From Tunturiibacter empetritectus (lineage in GTDB: Bacteria; Acidobacteriota; Terriglobia; Terriglobales; Acidobacteriaceae), in NCBI RefSeq assembly GCF_014201375.1, contig NZ_JACHDZ010000001.1, positions 1-64,000 on the forward strand: a stretch of DNA of 64,000 nucleotides. Direction: 5' to 3'. The notes below the pieces were generated by a model. That model worked only from the letters and a program-made list of their open reading frames with translations. It was not told the DNA's origin and made no database searches. The position numbers were made by a program, and so were the translations under genes. The stretch's first letter is position 1. Every line of letters starts with the position of its first letter. Below are positions 35,049 to 42,839 of the stretch, one piece after another.

Positions 35049-36707
35049 ACTTTGTTTGGTCGAGGCAAAGCGGGAGCGGATTTGATGCAGGAGCTTGGAG
35101 CCTGTTAGTTGGAGGGTTGCGATTGAGAGCGTGGCCCAGACTGCGGTGGCGGCGGCGATGATGACTAGATCGCGAAGGTGGCTGTGATGGAGAGGGAGGA
35201 GATGGACTACGACGGCCGCTCCGGCAAAGCTGATGATGGCGGCGAGGAGTGCGCCTGCTAATTCGCGGAGTTCGAGGCCGGAGAGACGGACGAGCTTGCG
35301 GTGATTGAGGAGGATGGCGAGGGTCAGGGTTTGAATGACGATGCCGATGTCGGAGGCGATGGTGAGGCCTTTGAGTCCGAGGGTGTGAAAGAGAAGCGCG
35401 TAGATGGGGATGGAGACAAGGGTGACGATCCAGCCGGCGGTGGCCGGGGTGATGGTGTTGCCGGCGGCGTAGAAGGAGCGGGCGTAGATTCCCTGGGCGG
35501 CCCAGAAGGCGATGGAGAGGGTGAAGAGAGTGAAGTAGAGCGCAGTGGCGCGGGCGTCTTCCGGCGAGAAGAAGCCGCCGCGGAAGAGATCGACGATCGG
35601 CTTGGCGAGGGCGATCATCCACGCTCCGAGGAGGAAGGATGCGGCTAAAACTCGGGAGACGGAGCGGTTGACGGCGTTGGCGAAGTCGTCGAATCGACTC
35701 TGGCTGTAAAGGGCGGAGAAGAAGGGGAGCGAGGCTGCTCCTGCGGCCTGACCGAGGATGCCCATGGGGGCTGTGAAGAGCGTTTTGGCTACGGTGAGGA
35801 GGCTTATGCCGCCTACGTCATTGGAGGCGAAGTAGCTGAGGATCCACTTGTCTGCGGTAACGAGGGAGACGCCGATCATGAGAGGGAGGGTGAGTCGCAG
35901 CCACTCGAGGAAGGCGGGGTGGCGGAGGTTGAGGATGGGGTGATAGCGGAGGCCGCCGTGGAAGGCTCCGTAAAGATTGAGGGCGGCAGGGCCGAGGATG
36001 ACTCCGGCCAGCACTCCGATGGCGAGAGAGTAGATGCCGAAGCGTTGATGGAGGAAGATGGCTCCGAGGATGATGCCGGAGTTGTAGATGAGTGGGCTGA
36101 TGGCCTGGTAGAGAAATATTTTGCGGACGAGGAGGCGGGAGCCTAAGACTCCGCCAAGGAAGAAGAAGAACTGCGCGGGCAGCAGGAGGCGAGTAAGGGC
36201 GGTGCAGCGGGCGGCTCGGTGAGGGTCGAAGCCGCGGAAGGCAATGTGGGTGTAGTAGGGGGCGAAGATTTCGGCCAGGACGATGCCTAGGAGAAGCACG
36301 GCGGCCATGGCGTTAAGGATGATGGAGAGTGCGCGGTCGGCGCCTGCTTCGTCATTTTGCGCTCGGTAGCGGCTAAGGATGGTGACAAGTGAGATGGAGA
36401 CGACTCCGCCGACGAGGAAGTAGGCGAGCATGTCTGGTAGCTGGAAGGCTGCGTTGTAGGCGTCGGTCTCGGGGCTGGCTCCGAAGATGCGGTTGATGTA
36501 CTTGGTGCGGATGAGGCCGAGGACTCCGGAGAGGAGGGTGGAGAGCATGAGCAGGAGTGTGGCGGAGAAGGCGCTCTGCGTCGAGGAGGGGTGGAGGAGA
36601 GCGAAGAGGCTGCGGCGAGGTTTTGGTTTGGAGGCTGGCGTGGCAGGCTCGAGAGTACTGGATTCGAGGGGGCTGAGAGCCGGGTTGGGATCTTCGTTGA
36701 TGGCCAC
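35040..36707 (-). CDS. murJ: Lipid II flippase MurJ
   Basis: 555-residue MOP-superfamily membrane protein that flips the peptidoglycan precursor lipid II across the inner membrane. Core features are LLSGVLGLIRTKYINRIFGA and AYNAAFQLPDMLAYFLVGG in the first two helices, and further helices carrying PLMIGVSLVTADKWILSYFA and LGQAAGAASLPFFSALYSQS; about 14 helices can be counted. A Pro/Ser-rich cytoplasmic N-terminus of about 45 residues precedes the first helix. The start appears to be GTG 36707, without a clear ribosome binding site. The stop codon lies inside repeat copy 2. Confidence 0.93.
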   Translation of the reverse strand: MAINEDPNPALSPLESSTLEPATPASKPKPRRSLFALLHPSSTQSAFSATLLLMLSTLLSGVLGLIRTKYINRIFGASPETDAYNAAFQLPDMLAYFLVGGVVSISLVTILSRYRAQNDEAGADRALSIILNAMAAVLLLGIVLAEIFAPYYTHIAFRGFDPHRAARCTALTRLLLPAQFFFFLGGVLGSRLLVRKIFLYQAISPLIYNSGIILGAIFLHQRFGIYSLAIGVLAGVILGPAALNLYGAFHGGLRYHPILNLRHPAFLEWLRLTLPLMIGVSLVTADKWILSYFASNDVGGISLLTVAKTLFTAPMGILGQAAGAASLPFFSALYSQSRFDDFANAVNRSVSRVLAASFLLGAWMIALAKPIVDLFRGGFFSPEDARATALYFTLFTLSIAFWAAQGIYARSFYAAGNTITPATAGWIVTLVSIPIYALLFHTLGLKGLTIASDIGIVIQTLTLAILLNHRKLVRLSGLELRELAGALLAAIISFAGAAVVVHLLPLHHSHLRDLVIIAAATAVWATLSIATLQLTGSKLLHQIRSRFASTKQSTK

Positions 36708-36778
36708 GGGTTAAATTGATTTTATCGGGTGGGCTTATGCTGATGGGTGGCGGGTCTGGTTCGTGGTGAGGAGTGAGC

Positions 36779-37696
36779 TTGGAGAACTTTCGGTTGCGGG
36801 TGTTTCGCGCGGTGGCGGAGGAGTTGAGCTTTCGTAAGGCTGCGGAGGTGCTGCATCTGAGCCAGCCGGCGGTGAGTCAGCATGTGCGTGCGCTGGAGGA
36901 AGAGGCTGGGGTGCAGTTGTTTGACCGTGCGAGAGGCGCAGGGCATGGGAGCCAGATCTCGCTGACCGAAGCTGGGCGAGTGCTGCTGAGGTACGCGAAC
37001 GCTGCAGCGGAGACGATGGTTGAGGCGCGGCGCTCGCTTGCGGCTCTGCATGAGGAGGCGGATGGTCCGCTCAAGCTGGGTGCTTCGACGACGGTGGCGC
37101 AGTATCTGCTGCCTCGGATCTTGGGGGCGTTTTTGAAGCAGTATCCGCAGGTGAAGCTGTCGCTGGTGAGCGGGAATACAGAGCAGATTGTGGAGGCGGT
37201 GGCGGAGAAGAAGGTGGCGCTGGGAATTATTGAAGGGCCGGCGATGCGACGGGAGGTGAAGACGGAGCGGATGGTGGAGGATGAGATGGTGCTGATTGTG
37301 TGCCCGAATCATGCCTGGGCGCGGAAGGGAGGGGCGATTGAGAAGAAGGAGCTGGCGAAGGTGCCGTTGTTGTTGCGGGAGCGGGGGTCCGGTTCGAGGC
37401 GTGTGGTGGAGCGAGCGTTGAAGGAGATGGGGTTGCCGCTGCGGTCGCTGCAGGTTGCGATGGAGCTGGACTCGACCGAGGCTATTATCTCTGGTGTTGA
37501 GGCGGAGCTGGGAGTGGGGTTTGTTTCGCTGTGGGCGCTGGGAAAGGCTTTGCGGCTTGGTACGGTGAAGGTGGTTGCAGTGAAGGGGCTCGAGATGCGG
37601 CGGGACTTCAGCTTTGTCCGGCTGGCTGGTGCAGAGATGACGGGTGCTGCGGCGGCGTTTCAGCGGTTTGCGCTGGGGGCGGCCGACGGGCAATAG
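36779..37696 (+). CDS. LysR-family regulator, partner of yeiH
   Basis: 305 residues with an N-terminal LysR helix-turn-helix (LSFRKAAEVLHLSQPAVSQH, RALEEEAGVQLFDR) and a C-terminal substrate domain similar to CysB/CbbR/YeiE (KLGASTTVAQYLLPRILGAF; VLIVCPNHAWARKGGAIEKK). I chose the TTG at 36779, since GAGGAG lies 5 bases before it; a GTG at 36773 would place the ribosome binding site inside the codon. It is followed by a LysR-type palindrome and yeiH, the same pairing as YeiE-YeiH in Escherichia coli. Confidence 0.88.
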   Translation: MENFRLRVFRAVAEELSFRKAAEVLHLSQPAVSQHVRALEEEAGVQLFDRARGAGHGSQISLTEAGRVLLRYANAAAETMVEARRSLAALHEEADGPLKLGASTTVAQYLLPRILGAFLKQYPQVKLSLVSGNTEQIVEAVAEKKVALGIIEGPAMRREVKTERMVEDEMVLIVCPNHAWARKGGAIEKKELAKVPLLLRERGSGSRRVVERALKEMGLPLRSLQVAMELDSTEAIISGVEAELGVGFVSLWALGKALRLGTVKVVAVKGLEMRRDFSFVRLAGAEMTGAAAAFQRFALGAADGQ

Positions 37697-37707
37697 CTGA
37701 TATACGT

Positions 37708-37724
37708 GATAAGTATTACTTATC
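37708..37724. promoter_or_regulatory. LysR-type operator between lysR and yeiH
   Basis: GATAAGT (37708-37714) and ACTTATC (37718-37724) form a perfect 7-bp inverted repeat with a 3-base centre. It contains the T-N11-A pattern of LysR sites and lies about 55 bases before the yeiH start. Confidence 0.6.
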
Positions 37725-37778
37725 GGCGATTGGAAAGTACTTCTCGACTCGCAGACTAGGTGCGCACATGCTTTATGC

Positions 37779-38714
37779 ATGTGGAAGAAGTATCTTTTCT
37801 ATATCGGAATTATTGTTTCTGCGAGCGGGCTGATCGGGCCTCCGCTTGCGTTGGCTGCGGGACTCGCGTTCGGACTGAGTACGGTGCATACCTTTCATGG
37901 GGAGGGGCGGAACCTTTCAAAGTTTCTGCTACAGGCTGCTGTGGTTTGCCTGGGCTTTGGGATGAACCTGAAGGAGGTAGTGCACGCGGGTGCATCGGGC
38001 TTTATGTACACGGCGATCAGCATTACGTTTGCGCTGGCTCTTGGTGTTGCTCTGGGTAAGCTGCTGCAGGTGGGAAAGACGCAGTCGCTGCTGATCAGCT
38101 TTGGGACGGCGATCTGCGGGGGGAGTGCGATTGCGGCGATGGGGCCGGTGCTCAATGCGAACGAAGAGGAGATGGCGGTTTCGTTGGGTACGGTGTTTGT
38201 GCTGAACTCGGTGGCGCTGCTGCTGTTTCCGTTTATCGGACATCTGATGAACTTCTCGCAGACGCAGTTTGGGCTGTGGTCGGCGCTGGCGATTCACGAC
38301 ACGAGTTCGGTGGTGGGCGCAGGCGCGAAGTATGGGCCGACGGCGCTGGCAGTGGGAACGACGGTGAAGCTGGCTCGGGCGCTGTGGATTGTGCCGCTGG
38401 CGATTGCTACGGCGATGCTGAAGAAGAGCAAAGCGAAGGTGCCGTGGCCGTGGTTCATTCTGTATTTCTGTTTCGCGGCGGTGGCGGCGAGTTACCTGCC
38501 GCGATATATGCCGCAGTCTGTGCCGCTGTTTTCTGCTCTCAATCGGTTGGGGCGCGCTGCTTTGACTGTTGTGCTATTTCTGATTGGGACCGGCATTACG
38601 CGGGAGACGTTGAAAGAAGTCGGAGTAAGGCCGATGGTGCAGGGAGTCACGCTTTGGATTGTGGTGGCGAGCCTATCGCTATGGGCGATTCATGTGGGAT
38701 GGATTTCGCTGTGA
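37779..38714 (+). CDS. yeiH: YeiH-family putative anion (sulfate) exporter
   Basis: 311-residue membrane protein of the UPF0324/PSE family, with about 9-10 helices. Typical parts are VVCLGFGMNLKEVVHAGASG, SFGTAICGGSAIAAMGPVLN, WSALAIHDTSSVVGAGAKYG and VVLFLIGTGITRETLKEVGV. The family is annotated as sulfate or sulfite exporter on limited evidence. ATG 37779 has no strong ribosome binding site. The LysR gene upstream and the operator between them suggest direct control. Confidence 0.9.
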   Translation: MWKKYLFYIGIIVSASGLIGPPLALAAGLAFGLSTVHTFHGEGRNLSKFLLQAAVVCLGFGMNLKEVVHAGASGFMYTAISITFALALGVALGKLLQVGKTQSLLISFGTAICGGSAIAAMGPVLNANEEEMAVSLGTVFVLNSVALLLFPFIGHLMNFSQTQFGLWSALAIHDTSSVVGAGAKYGPTALAVGTTVKLARALWIVPLAIATAMLKKSKAKVPWPWFILYFCFAAVAASYLPRYMPQSVPLFSALNRLGRAALTVVLFLIGTGITRETLKEVGVRPMVQGVTLWIVVASLSLWAIHVGWISL

Positions 38715-38842
38715 GGAGTTAGCGTGGTTCTTGTTGAGGTAGAGTTCGGACGGTTCGCCGCAAAACCTATGTTTCAGAAATCGAGGCAAGGGCACCCGCA
38801 TCTTTGCCAAGACTCTGGTTCTATTTCATCAAGAATTTTGCT
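38715..38842. other. Short convergent intergenic gap
   Basis: No coding or RNA signal is seen between the yeiH stop and the stop of the zinc-ribbon gene on the other strand. Confidence 0.4.
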
Positions 38843-39226
38843 CTAGCGGTCGGGAGGCGTCGAGGCGGTGGCTCGCGGCTGGTCGCCGCTCCTGTCTTTG
38901 AAGGGATCTATCCATTGGGTGGGGAGGCTGTTTCGACTGCCTCTCTTTTTTATTTTGATGCTGGAAGAGATGGAGATGCCTGCTACGGTGAAGCTCACCA
39001 TCTGCCGCTGGCTACAACGGAGGCAGCGGACCGGGTAGCGCATGAAGAGTATTTCAGTGAGGTCCTGCGATCGAAGGCTGGACCGGCGGAAGTTCTGGCC
39101 GGAGCAATACTGACAGCGGATGGGAGCGCCGTTGCGAGACTCGGTGCCGAGGTAGGGGACGCGTGTGTGGGAGGAGTGCCTGCGGCGGGAGCTTTCCTTG
39201 TAATCGTCGTTGAATCTCATCTTCAA
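38843..39226 (-). CDS. Zinc-ribbon-like protein with one hydrophobic segment
   Basis: 127 residues of unknown function. Two CxxC pairs frame a basic stretch: [20 protein letters not shown] and [20 protein letters not shown], followed by a short hydrophobic run ([15 protein letters not shown]). The pattern looks like small acidobacterial zinc-ribbon proteins I recognise only generically. Its start overlaps the stop of the MerR gene, so the two are translated together. It may be a partner or target of that regulator. Confidence 0.6.
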   Translation of the reverse strand: MKMRFNDDYKESSRRRHSSHTRVPYLGTESRNGAPIRCQYCSGQNFRRSSLRSQDLTEILFMRYPVRCLRCSQRQMVSFTVAGISISSSIKIKKRGSRNSLPTQWIDPFKDRSGDQPRATASTPPDR

Positions 39227-39741
39227 CTCTTGTCCTCTTCGGGGAGGAGTGGAAGGTTGAAGAGTCTCTCCGGAGTTTGGCGCGGGGTGTTTGGAGTGCG
39301 AGGAGCGCGAATCGGGTGCACGGTGGGGCGGGCCGGTGATTTCGAGAGTAGGGTGTGGAGATCGCGGAGATCTTTATGCAGTTTGCGGAGCTGGCGGGAG
39401 TCGATGCTGGTGGGTGCGCCCTCGATGGTGAGGGCTAGTTGTGGCTCGCGCTGCCGGAGTTCTCCTTTGAAGACTTGGCGGGCGCCAGGGATGGTGTAGC
39501 CCTCGTTGTAGAGGAGACTCTTGATGCGGAGTGCCATCTCGACGTCGCGCCGGCGATAGAGTCGCTGGCCTGTGCCGCCTTTGTGTGGCTTGAGCTGAGG
39601 GAACTCGCTCTCCCAGAAGCGAAGGACATAGGCGGGGACGTCACAGAGTTTGGCGACCTCACCGATGCGGAAGTAAAGCTTGTCCGGGATGTCAGACCCG
39701 GAGGGTGGGGTGGTTTTGCGGATTGGCTGGTGCTGCGCCAT
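39223..39741 (-). CDS. MerR-family regulator
   Basis: 172 residues. The N-terminal winged helix-turn-helix is [20 protein letters not shown] followed by [20 protein letters not shown] and [20 protein letters not shown], close to the MerR subgroup often found next to translation or DNA-binding (ihfA) genes. No effector cysteines are seen in the C-terminal part, which is helical and Pro-rich. I chose ATG 39741 because longer frames run through the inverted repeat at 39768-39817. Its stop overlaps the start of the zinc-ribbon gene. Confidence 0.85.
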   Translation of the reverse strand: MAQHQPIRKTTPPSGSDIPDKLYFRIGEVAKLCDVPAYVLRFWESEFPQLKPHKGGTGQRLYRRRDVEMALRIKSLLYNEGYTIPGARQVFKGELRQREPQLALTIEGAPTSIDSRQLRKLHKDLRDLHTLLSKSPARPTVHPIRAPRTPNTPRQTPERLFNLPLLPEEDKS

Positions 39742-39767
39742 GCCAGAAGCTCCGGAACCGCCTGCCC

Positions 39768-39817
39768 GGCGGGAGTGGCCTATCGTTCGGCTGCTGCCAG
39801 TATAGGCCACTCCCGCC
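39768..39817. promoter_or_regulatory. 16-bp perfect inverted repeat upstream of the merR-type gene
   Basis: GGCGGGAGTGGCCTAT (39768-39783) is perfectly complementary to ATAGGCCACTCCCGCC (39802-39817) across an 18-base loop. It lies 27 bases before the ATG at 39741 and would form a stable RNA hairpin in the leader or act as a two-arm protein site. No T-run follows on the minus strand. Confidence 0.7.
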
Positions 39818-39858
39818 AGCGTGGTTTGTAATTTTCCCTGGTAGGGGCTGTTGAATTT

Positions 39859-40995
39859 TCAGGCACCTGGGGTGGAAACGGGCTGGCGTGGTTCGGTCTT
39901 TCCGCGTGCGCTGCGGACGTATTGGACGGGCCAGGTGGTGGATTGATGTAGAACCGCCGCGGCGTGCAGCGGCCAATAGGGGTTACGGAGCAGTTCGCGA
40001 GCCAGCAGGATGAGGTCTGCCTGTCCGGTGCGGATGATCTGGTCGGCTTGCGCTGGCTCGGTGATCATGCCGACTGCGGCGGTGGGGATTTCGGCCTGGC
40101 GGCGGATGGTGTCGGAGTGATGGACCTGGTAGCCGGAGCCTACTGGAATCTGTTGTGCGGGGTGGTTGCCGCCGGTGGAGACGTCTACGAGATCGACCTC
40201 TGCCTGCTTGAGGAGCTTGGAGAAGGCGACGGACTGGGGCAGATCCCAGCTTGGACCGAGGGACTCGGGAGCCCAGTCTGTGGCTGAGATTCGGACGAAG
40301 AGAGGCAGGTGCTGGGGCCATGCGGCGCGGACGGCCTGGACTATCTCGAGTGGGAAACGTACGCGGTTTTCGAAGCTTCCGCCGTACTCGTCGGTGCGTT
40401 GGTTGGAGAGCGGGGAGAGGAACTCGTGCAGGAGGTAGCCGTGTGCAGCGTGGATTTCGACGAGGTCGAAGCCGGCGGTGAGGGCGCGATGGGTGGCTGC
40501 TACGAAGTCGGCGATGATTTTATCCATACCGGCGCGGTCGAGAGCGGTTGGGACTGGGTATGCTTCGTCGAAGCGGATGGCGGAGGGGGCCACGGGCGGC
40601 CAGCCGCCTTCGGAGGCGGGCATGGTGCGAGCTGGTTCCCAGGGGACGGACATGCTGGCTTTGCGTCCGGCGTGGGCTAGCTGGGTGCCGACGTAGGCGC
40701 CGTGCTGGTGGAGGAAGGTGGTGATGCGCTTGAGCTCAGGGGTGTGCTCGTCCTTCCAGATGCCGAGGTCTCCTAGAGTGATGCGGGCTTCGGGGCTGAC
40801 GGCGTTGGCCTCGGTGATGACGAGGCCGGCGCCGCCAATGGCGCGGCTTCCGAGGTGGACGAGGTGCCAATCGTTGGCAAAACCGTCGACTGAGGAGTAT
40901 TCGCACATGGGGGAGACGGTGATTCGGTTGGGAAGAGTGAGGCTGCGGAGCTTGAGAGGAGCGAAGAGGTGGTCGGTTGGCTGAGTCACAATCAA
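39859..40995 (-). CDS. namA: Old Yellow Enzyme (NADH:flavin oxidoreductase, YqjM type)
   Basis: 378-residue FMN-dependent ene-reductase with a TIM-barrel fold. SLTLPNRITVSPMCEYSSVD, QLAHAGRKASMSVPWEP and EIHAAHGYLLHEFLSPLSNQ (with RTDEYGGSFENRVRFPLEIV) match the YqjM subgroup, including the Cys in PMCEY that tunes the flavin and the His pair in the barrel. Such enzymes reduce activated double bonds in unsaturated aldehydes, ketones and nitro-compounds. It is divergent from the lipoprotein gene with 325 bases between. Confidence 0.9.
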   Translation of the reverse strand: MIVTQPTDHLFAPLKLRSLTLPNRITVSPMCEYSSVDGFANDWHLVHLGSRAIGGAGLVITEANAVSPEARITLGDLGIWKDEHTPELKRITTFLHQHGAYVGTQLAHAGRKASMSVPWEPARTMPASEGGWPPVAPSAIRFDEAYPVPTALDRAGMDKIIADFVAATHRALTAGFDLVEIHAAHGYLLHEFLSPLSNQRTDEYGGSFENRVRFPLEIVQAVRAAWPQHLPLFVRISATDWAPESLGPSWDLPQSVAFSKLLKQAEVDLVDVSTGGNHPAQQIPVGSGYQVHHSDTIRRQAEIPTAAVGMITEPAQADQIIRTGQADLILLARELLRNPYWPLHAAAVLHQSTTWPVQYVRSARGKTEPRQPVSTPGA

Positions 40996-41320
40996 TTGGA
41001 TGTGGCGGGAGGGATTTGGATGTGGGTGAGGGGCAGCCGTATGGATTAAATTCTCTTGTTGTGTTTTGGAGGGGTTTTAGCGAAAGTCGTGGATTTTTGG
41101 TGGTTTTTTTGTGGTGTAGATGTGGTGAAATGCGTGGTGAACGTGGAGAAAAAACAGCGTTGATTTGAACGCTGAAAGATGCGCCATGGATTCCGGCTTT
41201 TTTTTGACCAGACCGAGGGACGGAGTTCGGCTAGACCAAAACGGAGTTCGGCCAGACCGAGAGACGGAACCTAAGGCGGCGAGAGAGCGTATTGTTTTTC
41301 TGACGGAATGGAGGCTTGAG
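40996..41320. other. Divergent intergenic region
   Basis: Starts T- and G-rich. It contains a 7-bp hairpin CAGCGTT/AACGCTG (41155-41174) and a 17-bp direct repeat ACGGAGTTCGGCYAGACC-like unit at 41219 and 41241. It presumably holds the promoters of the Old Yellow Enzyme and lipoprotein genes; I cannot name them. Confidence 0.45.
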
Positions 41321-41947
41321 ATGCGGGTGAACCAGAGTGCAGCGGCGGGGATGCTGGCAGGGGCGATGGCAGTGTCGACGATGCTGATGAGCGGCTGCCG
41401 GATTGAGAACGACAAACATGGCGATGCCGATAACGTGAAGATCGCCACGCCGTTTGGCGGGATGTCGGTGAAGACGAACGAAGCGGCCGGAGTGGATGCG
41501 ATTGGGCTGCCGGTGTATCCGGGGGCCGTGATGGTGAAGAAGAAGGATAAGAACGACGGGGCGGCCGATATCAATTTGAGCTTCGGCAGCTTTTCGCTGA
41601 AGGTGAAGGCGGCCAGTTACACGACGCCCGATAGTCCGGACCTGGTGGCGGCGTTTTATCGCAAGGCGCTGGGGCGATATGGCGATGTGATTCAGTGCCA
41701 GAACAACAAGCCGGTGAGTTCGCAGACACGGACGGCAGACGGGTTGACCTGTGATGACGATCAAAAGAATCACATCAAGGTGGACAACGACCTTTCGGGC
41801 AAGCTGGAGTTGAAGGCTGGGTCGAAGCAGCATCAGCATATCGTCGGGATCGATCCGGATGGCAGTGGAACGAAGATCGGGATGGTGGCGCTGGATCTGC
41901 CGGGGCATATCTCGGTTGGCGATGACGACAACTCGAGCAAACAGTAG
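41321..41947 (+). CDS. Hypothetical lipoprotein
   Basis: 208 residues. The N-terminus is a signal sequence ending in MAVSTMLMSGCRIENDKHGD, with a likely lipidated Cys. The mature part holds DAIGLPVYPGAVMVKKKDKN and SYTTPDSPDLVAAFYRKALG, a repeated acidobacterial pattern of short secreted proteins with no known function. I chose ATG 41321, because GGAGG lies 6 bases before it; the frame is open further upstream but without signals. Confidence 0.78.
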   Translation: MRVNQSAAAGMLAGAMAVSTMLMSGCRIENDKHGDADNVKIATPFGGMSVKTNEAAGVDAIGLPVYPGAVMVKKKDKNDGAADINLSFGSFSLKVKAASYTTPDSPDLVAAFYRKALGRYGDVIQCQNNKPVSSQTRTADGLTCDDDQKNHIKVDNDLSGKLELKAGSKQHQHIVGIDPDGSGTKIGMVALDLPGHISVGDDDNSSKQ

Positions 41948-42026
41948 CGCGGCAGGGTGCGGCTGGACGGTGCGGCGGAGTCGGTGCGCTTGCCGCGCCC
42001 TTTGGGGTGGGGTAGCTTCATAAGAT

Positions 42027-42713
42027 ATGCATGAGTACTGTCACCGTTGCGGAGGCGAGCTTTCTGCCAGTGTTGGCGATTCGCCGTTTTGCCCCCATTG
42101 CGGGTCTCCGCAGATCTATCTGCAGGACTACGAAGAGCAGAGCAACGGCGCGGAGGGCGATACGACGGGTGCGATGCCGCCGCCGCGGCCGCAGCAGGTG
42201 GAGTGGAAGACGGCGATTCGATGTGCGCTGCTGGTAGCGGTTGTGGCGGCGGTGCTGAGTGTGCTGTCGGCGCGGGTGCAGCTGGTGTCGCCTCTGACGT
42301 GGTTATGGACGATCAGCGGGTCGATGATTACGCTGGCGCTGTATCAGAAGAGGAAGCCGCTGGCGTGGATGGATGCCGGCATCGGGGCGCGGATTGGCGT
42401 GGTGGTGGGGCTGGCTCTGGTCTCGTGTCTCGCGGTGGCGATGGCGGGTGCGGGGTTGGTGGCGAGGTTTGGGCTGCATAACATGGCGGGGTTCGATGCG
42501 GAGCTGACGCAGGCGCTGCATGCTCAGGTGGAGAAGGCCGCTGCAACGACGCCGGAGCCGCCGGATGTGGTGCGGTTTCTGTATTCGCCTGAGGTGAGGG
42601 CGGGGATTATGCTGGCGGGGTTTGCGATGGTGTCTGGCGTGCTGCTGGTGTTGTCGACGGTGGGTGGGGCGCTGGGTGGATTTATGCGGATGCGGCGTAA
42701 GGTTTCGGCGTAG
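42027..42713 (+). CDS. Zinc-ribbon membrane protein
   Basis: 228 residues. MHEYCHRCGGELSASVGDSP then FCPHCGSPQIYLQDYEEQ gives two CxxC pairs of a zinc ribbon, and a Pro-rich linker follows. Four hydrophobic segments (about residues 65-85, 90-107, 118-142, 195-215) form a membrane domain. Function unknown; such heads often bind proteins or nucleic acid at the membrane face. It follows the lipoprotein gene on the same strand by 79 bases. Confidence 0.75.
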   Translation: MHEYCHRCGGELSASVGDSPFCPHCGSPQIYLQDYEEQSNGAEGDTTGAMPPPRPQQVEWKTAIRCALLVAVVAAVLSVLSARVQLVSPLTWLWTISGSMITLALYQKRKPLAWMDAGIGARIGVVVGLALVSCLAVAMAGAGLVARFGLHNMAGFDAELTQALHAQVEKAAATTPEPPDVVRFLYSPEVRAGIMLAGFAMVSGVLLVLSTVGGALGGFMRMRRKVSA

Positions 42714-42839
42714 GTCTGGTTGGGCGGTTCCTCTACGACCTTTGTGGTAATTCCTTGGTTTCGATGCGGTCGTGCGCCAACGGGGCGGTGAATTCCATGG
42801 TTTGTCGGATCGGGTTCTGCTATACACAGCAGAGAGATT

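Noticed and set aside
38804..39499. 231-codon plus-strand frame opposite the MerR and zinc-ribbon genes
   Set aside because: The minus-strand genes show clear domains and a coupled start/stop; the plus frame looks like a shadow of GC-rich codons.
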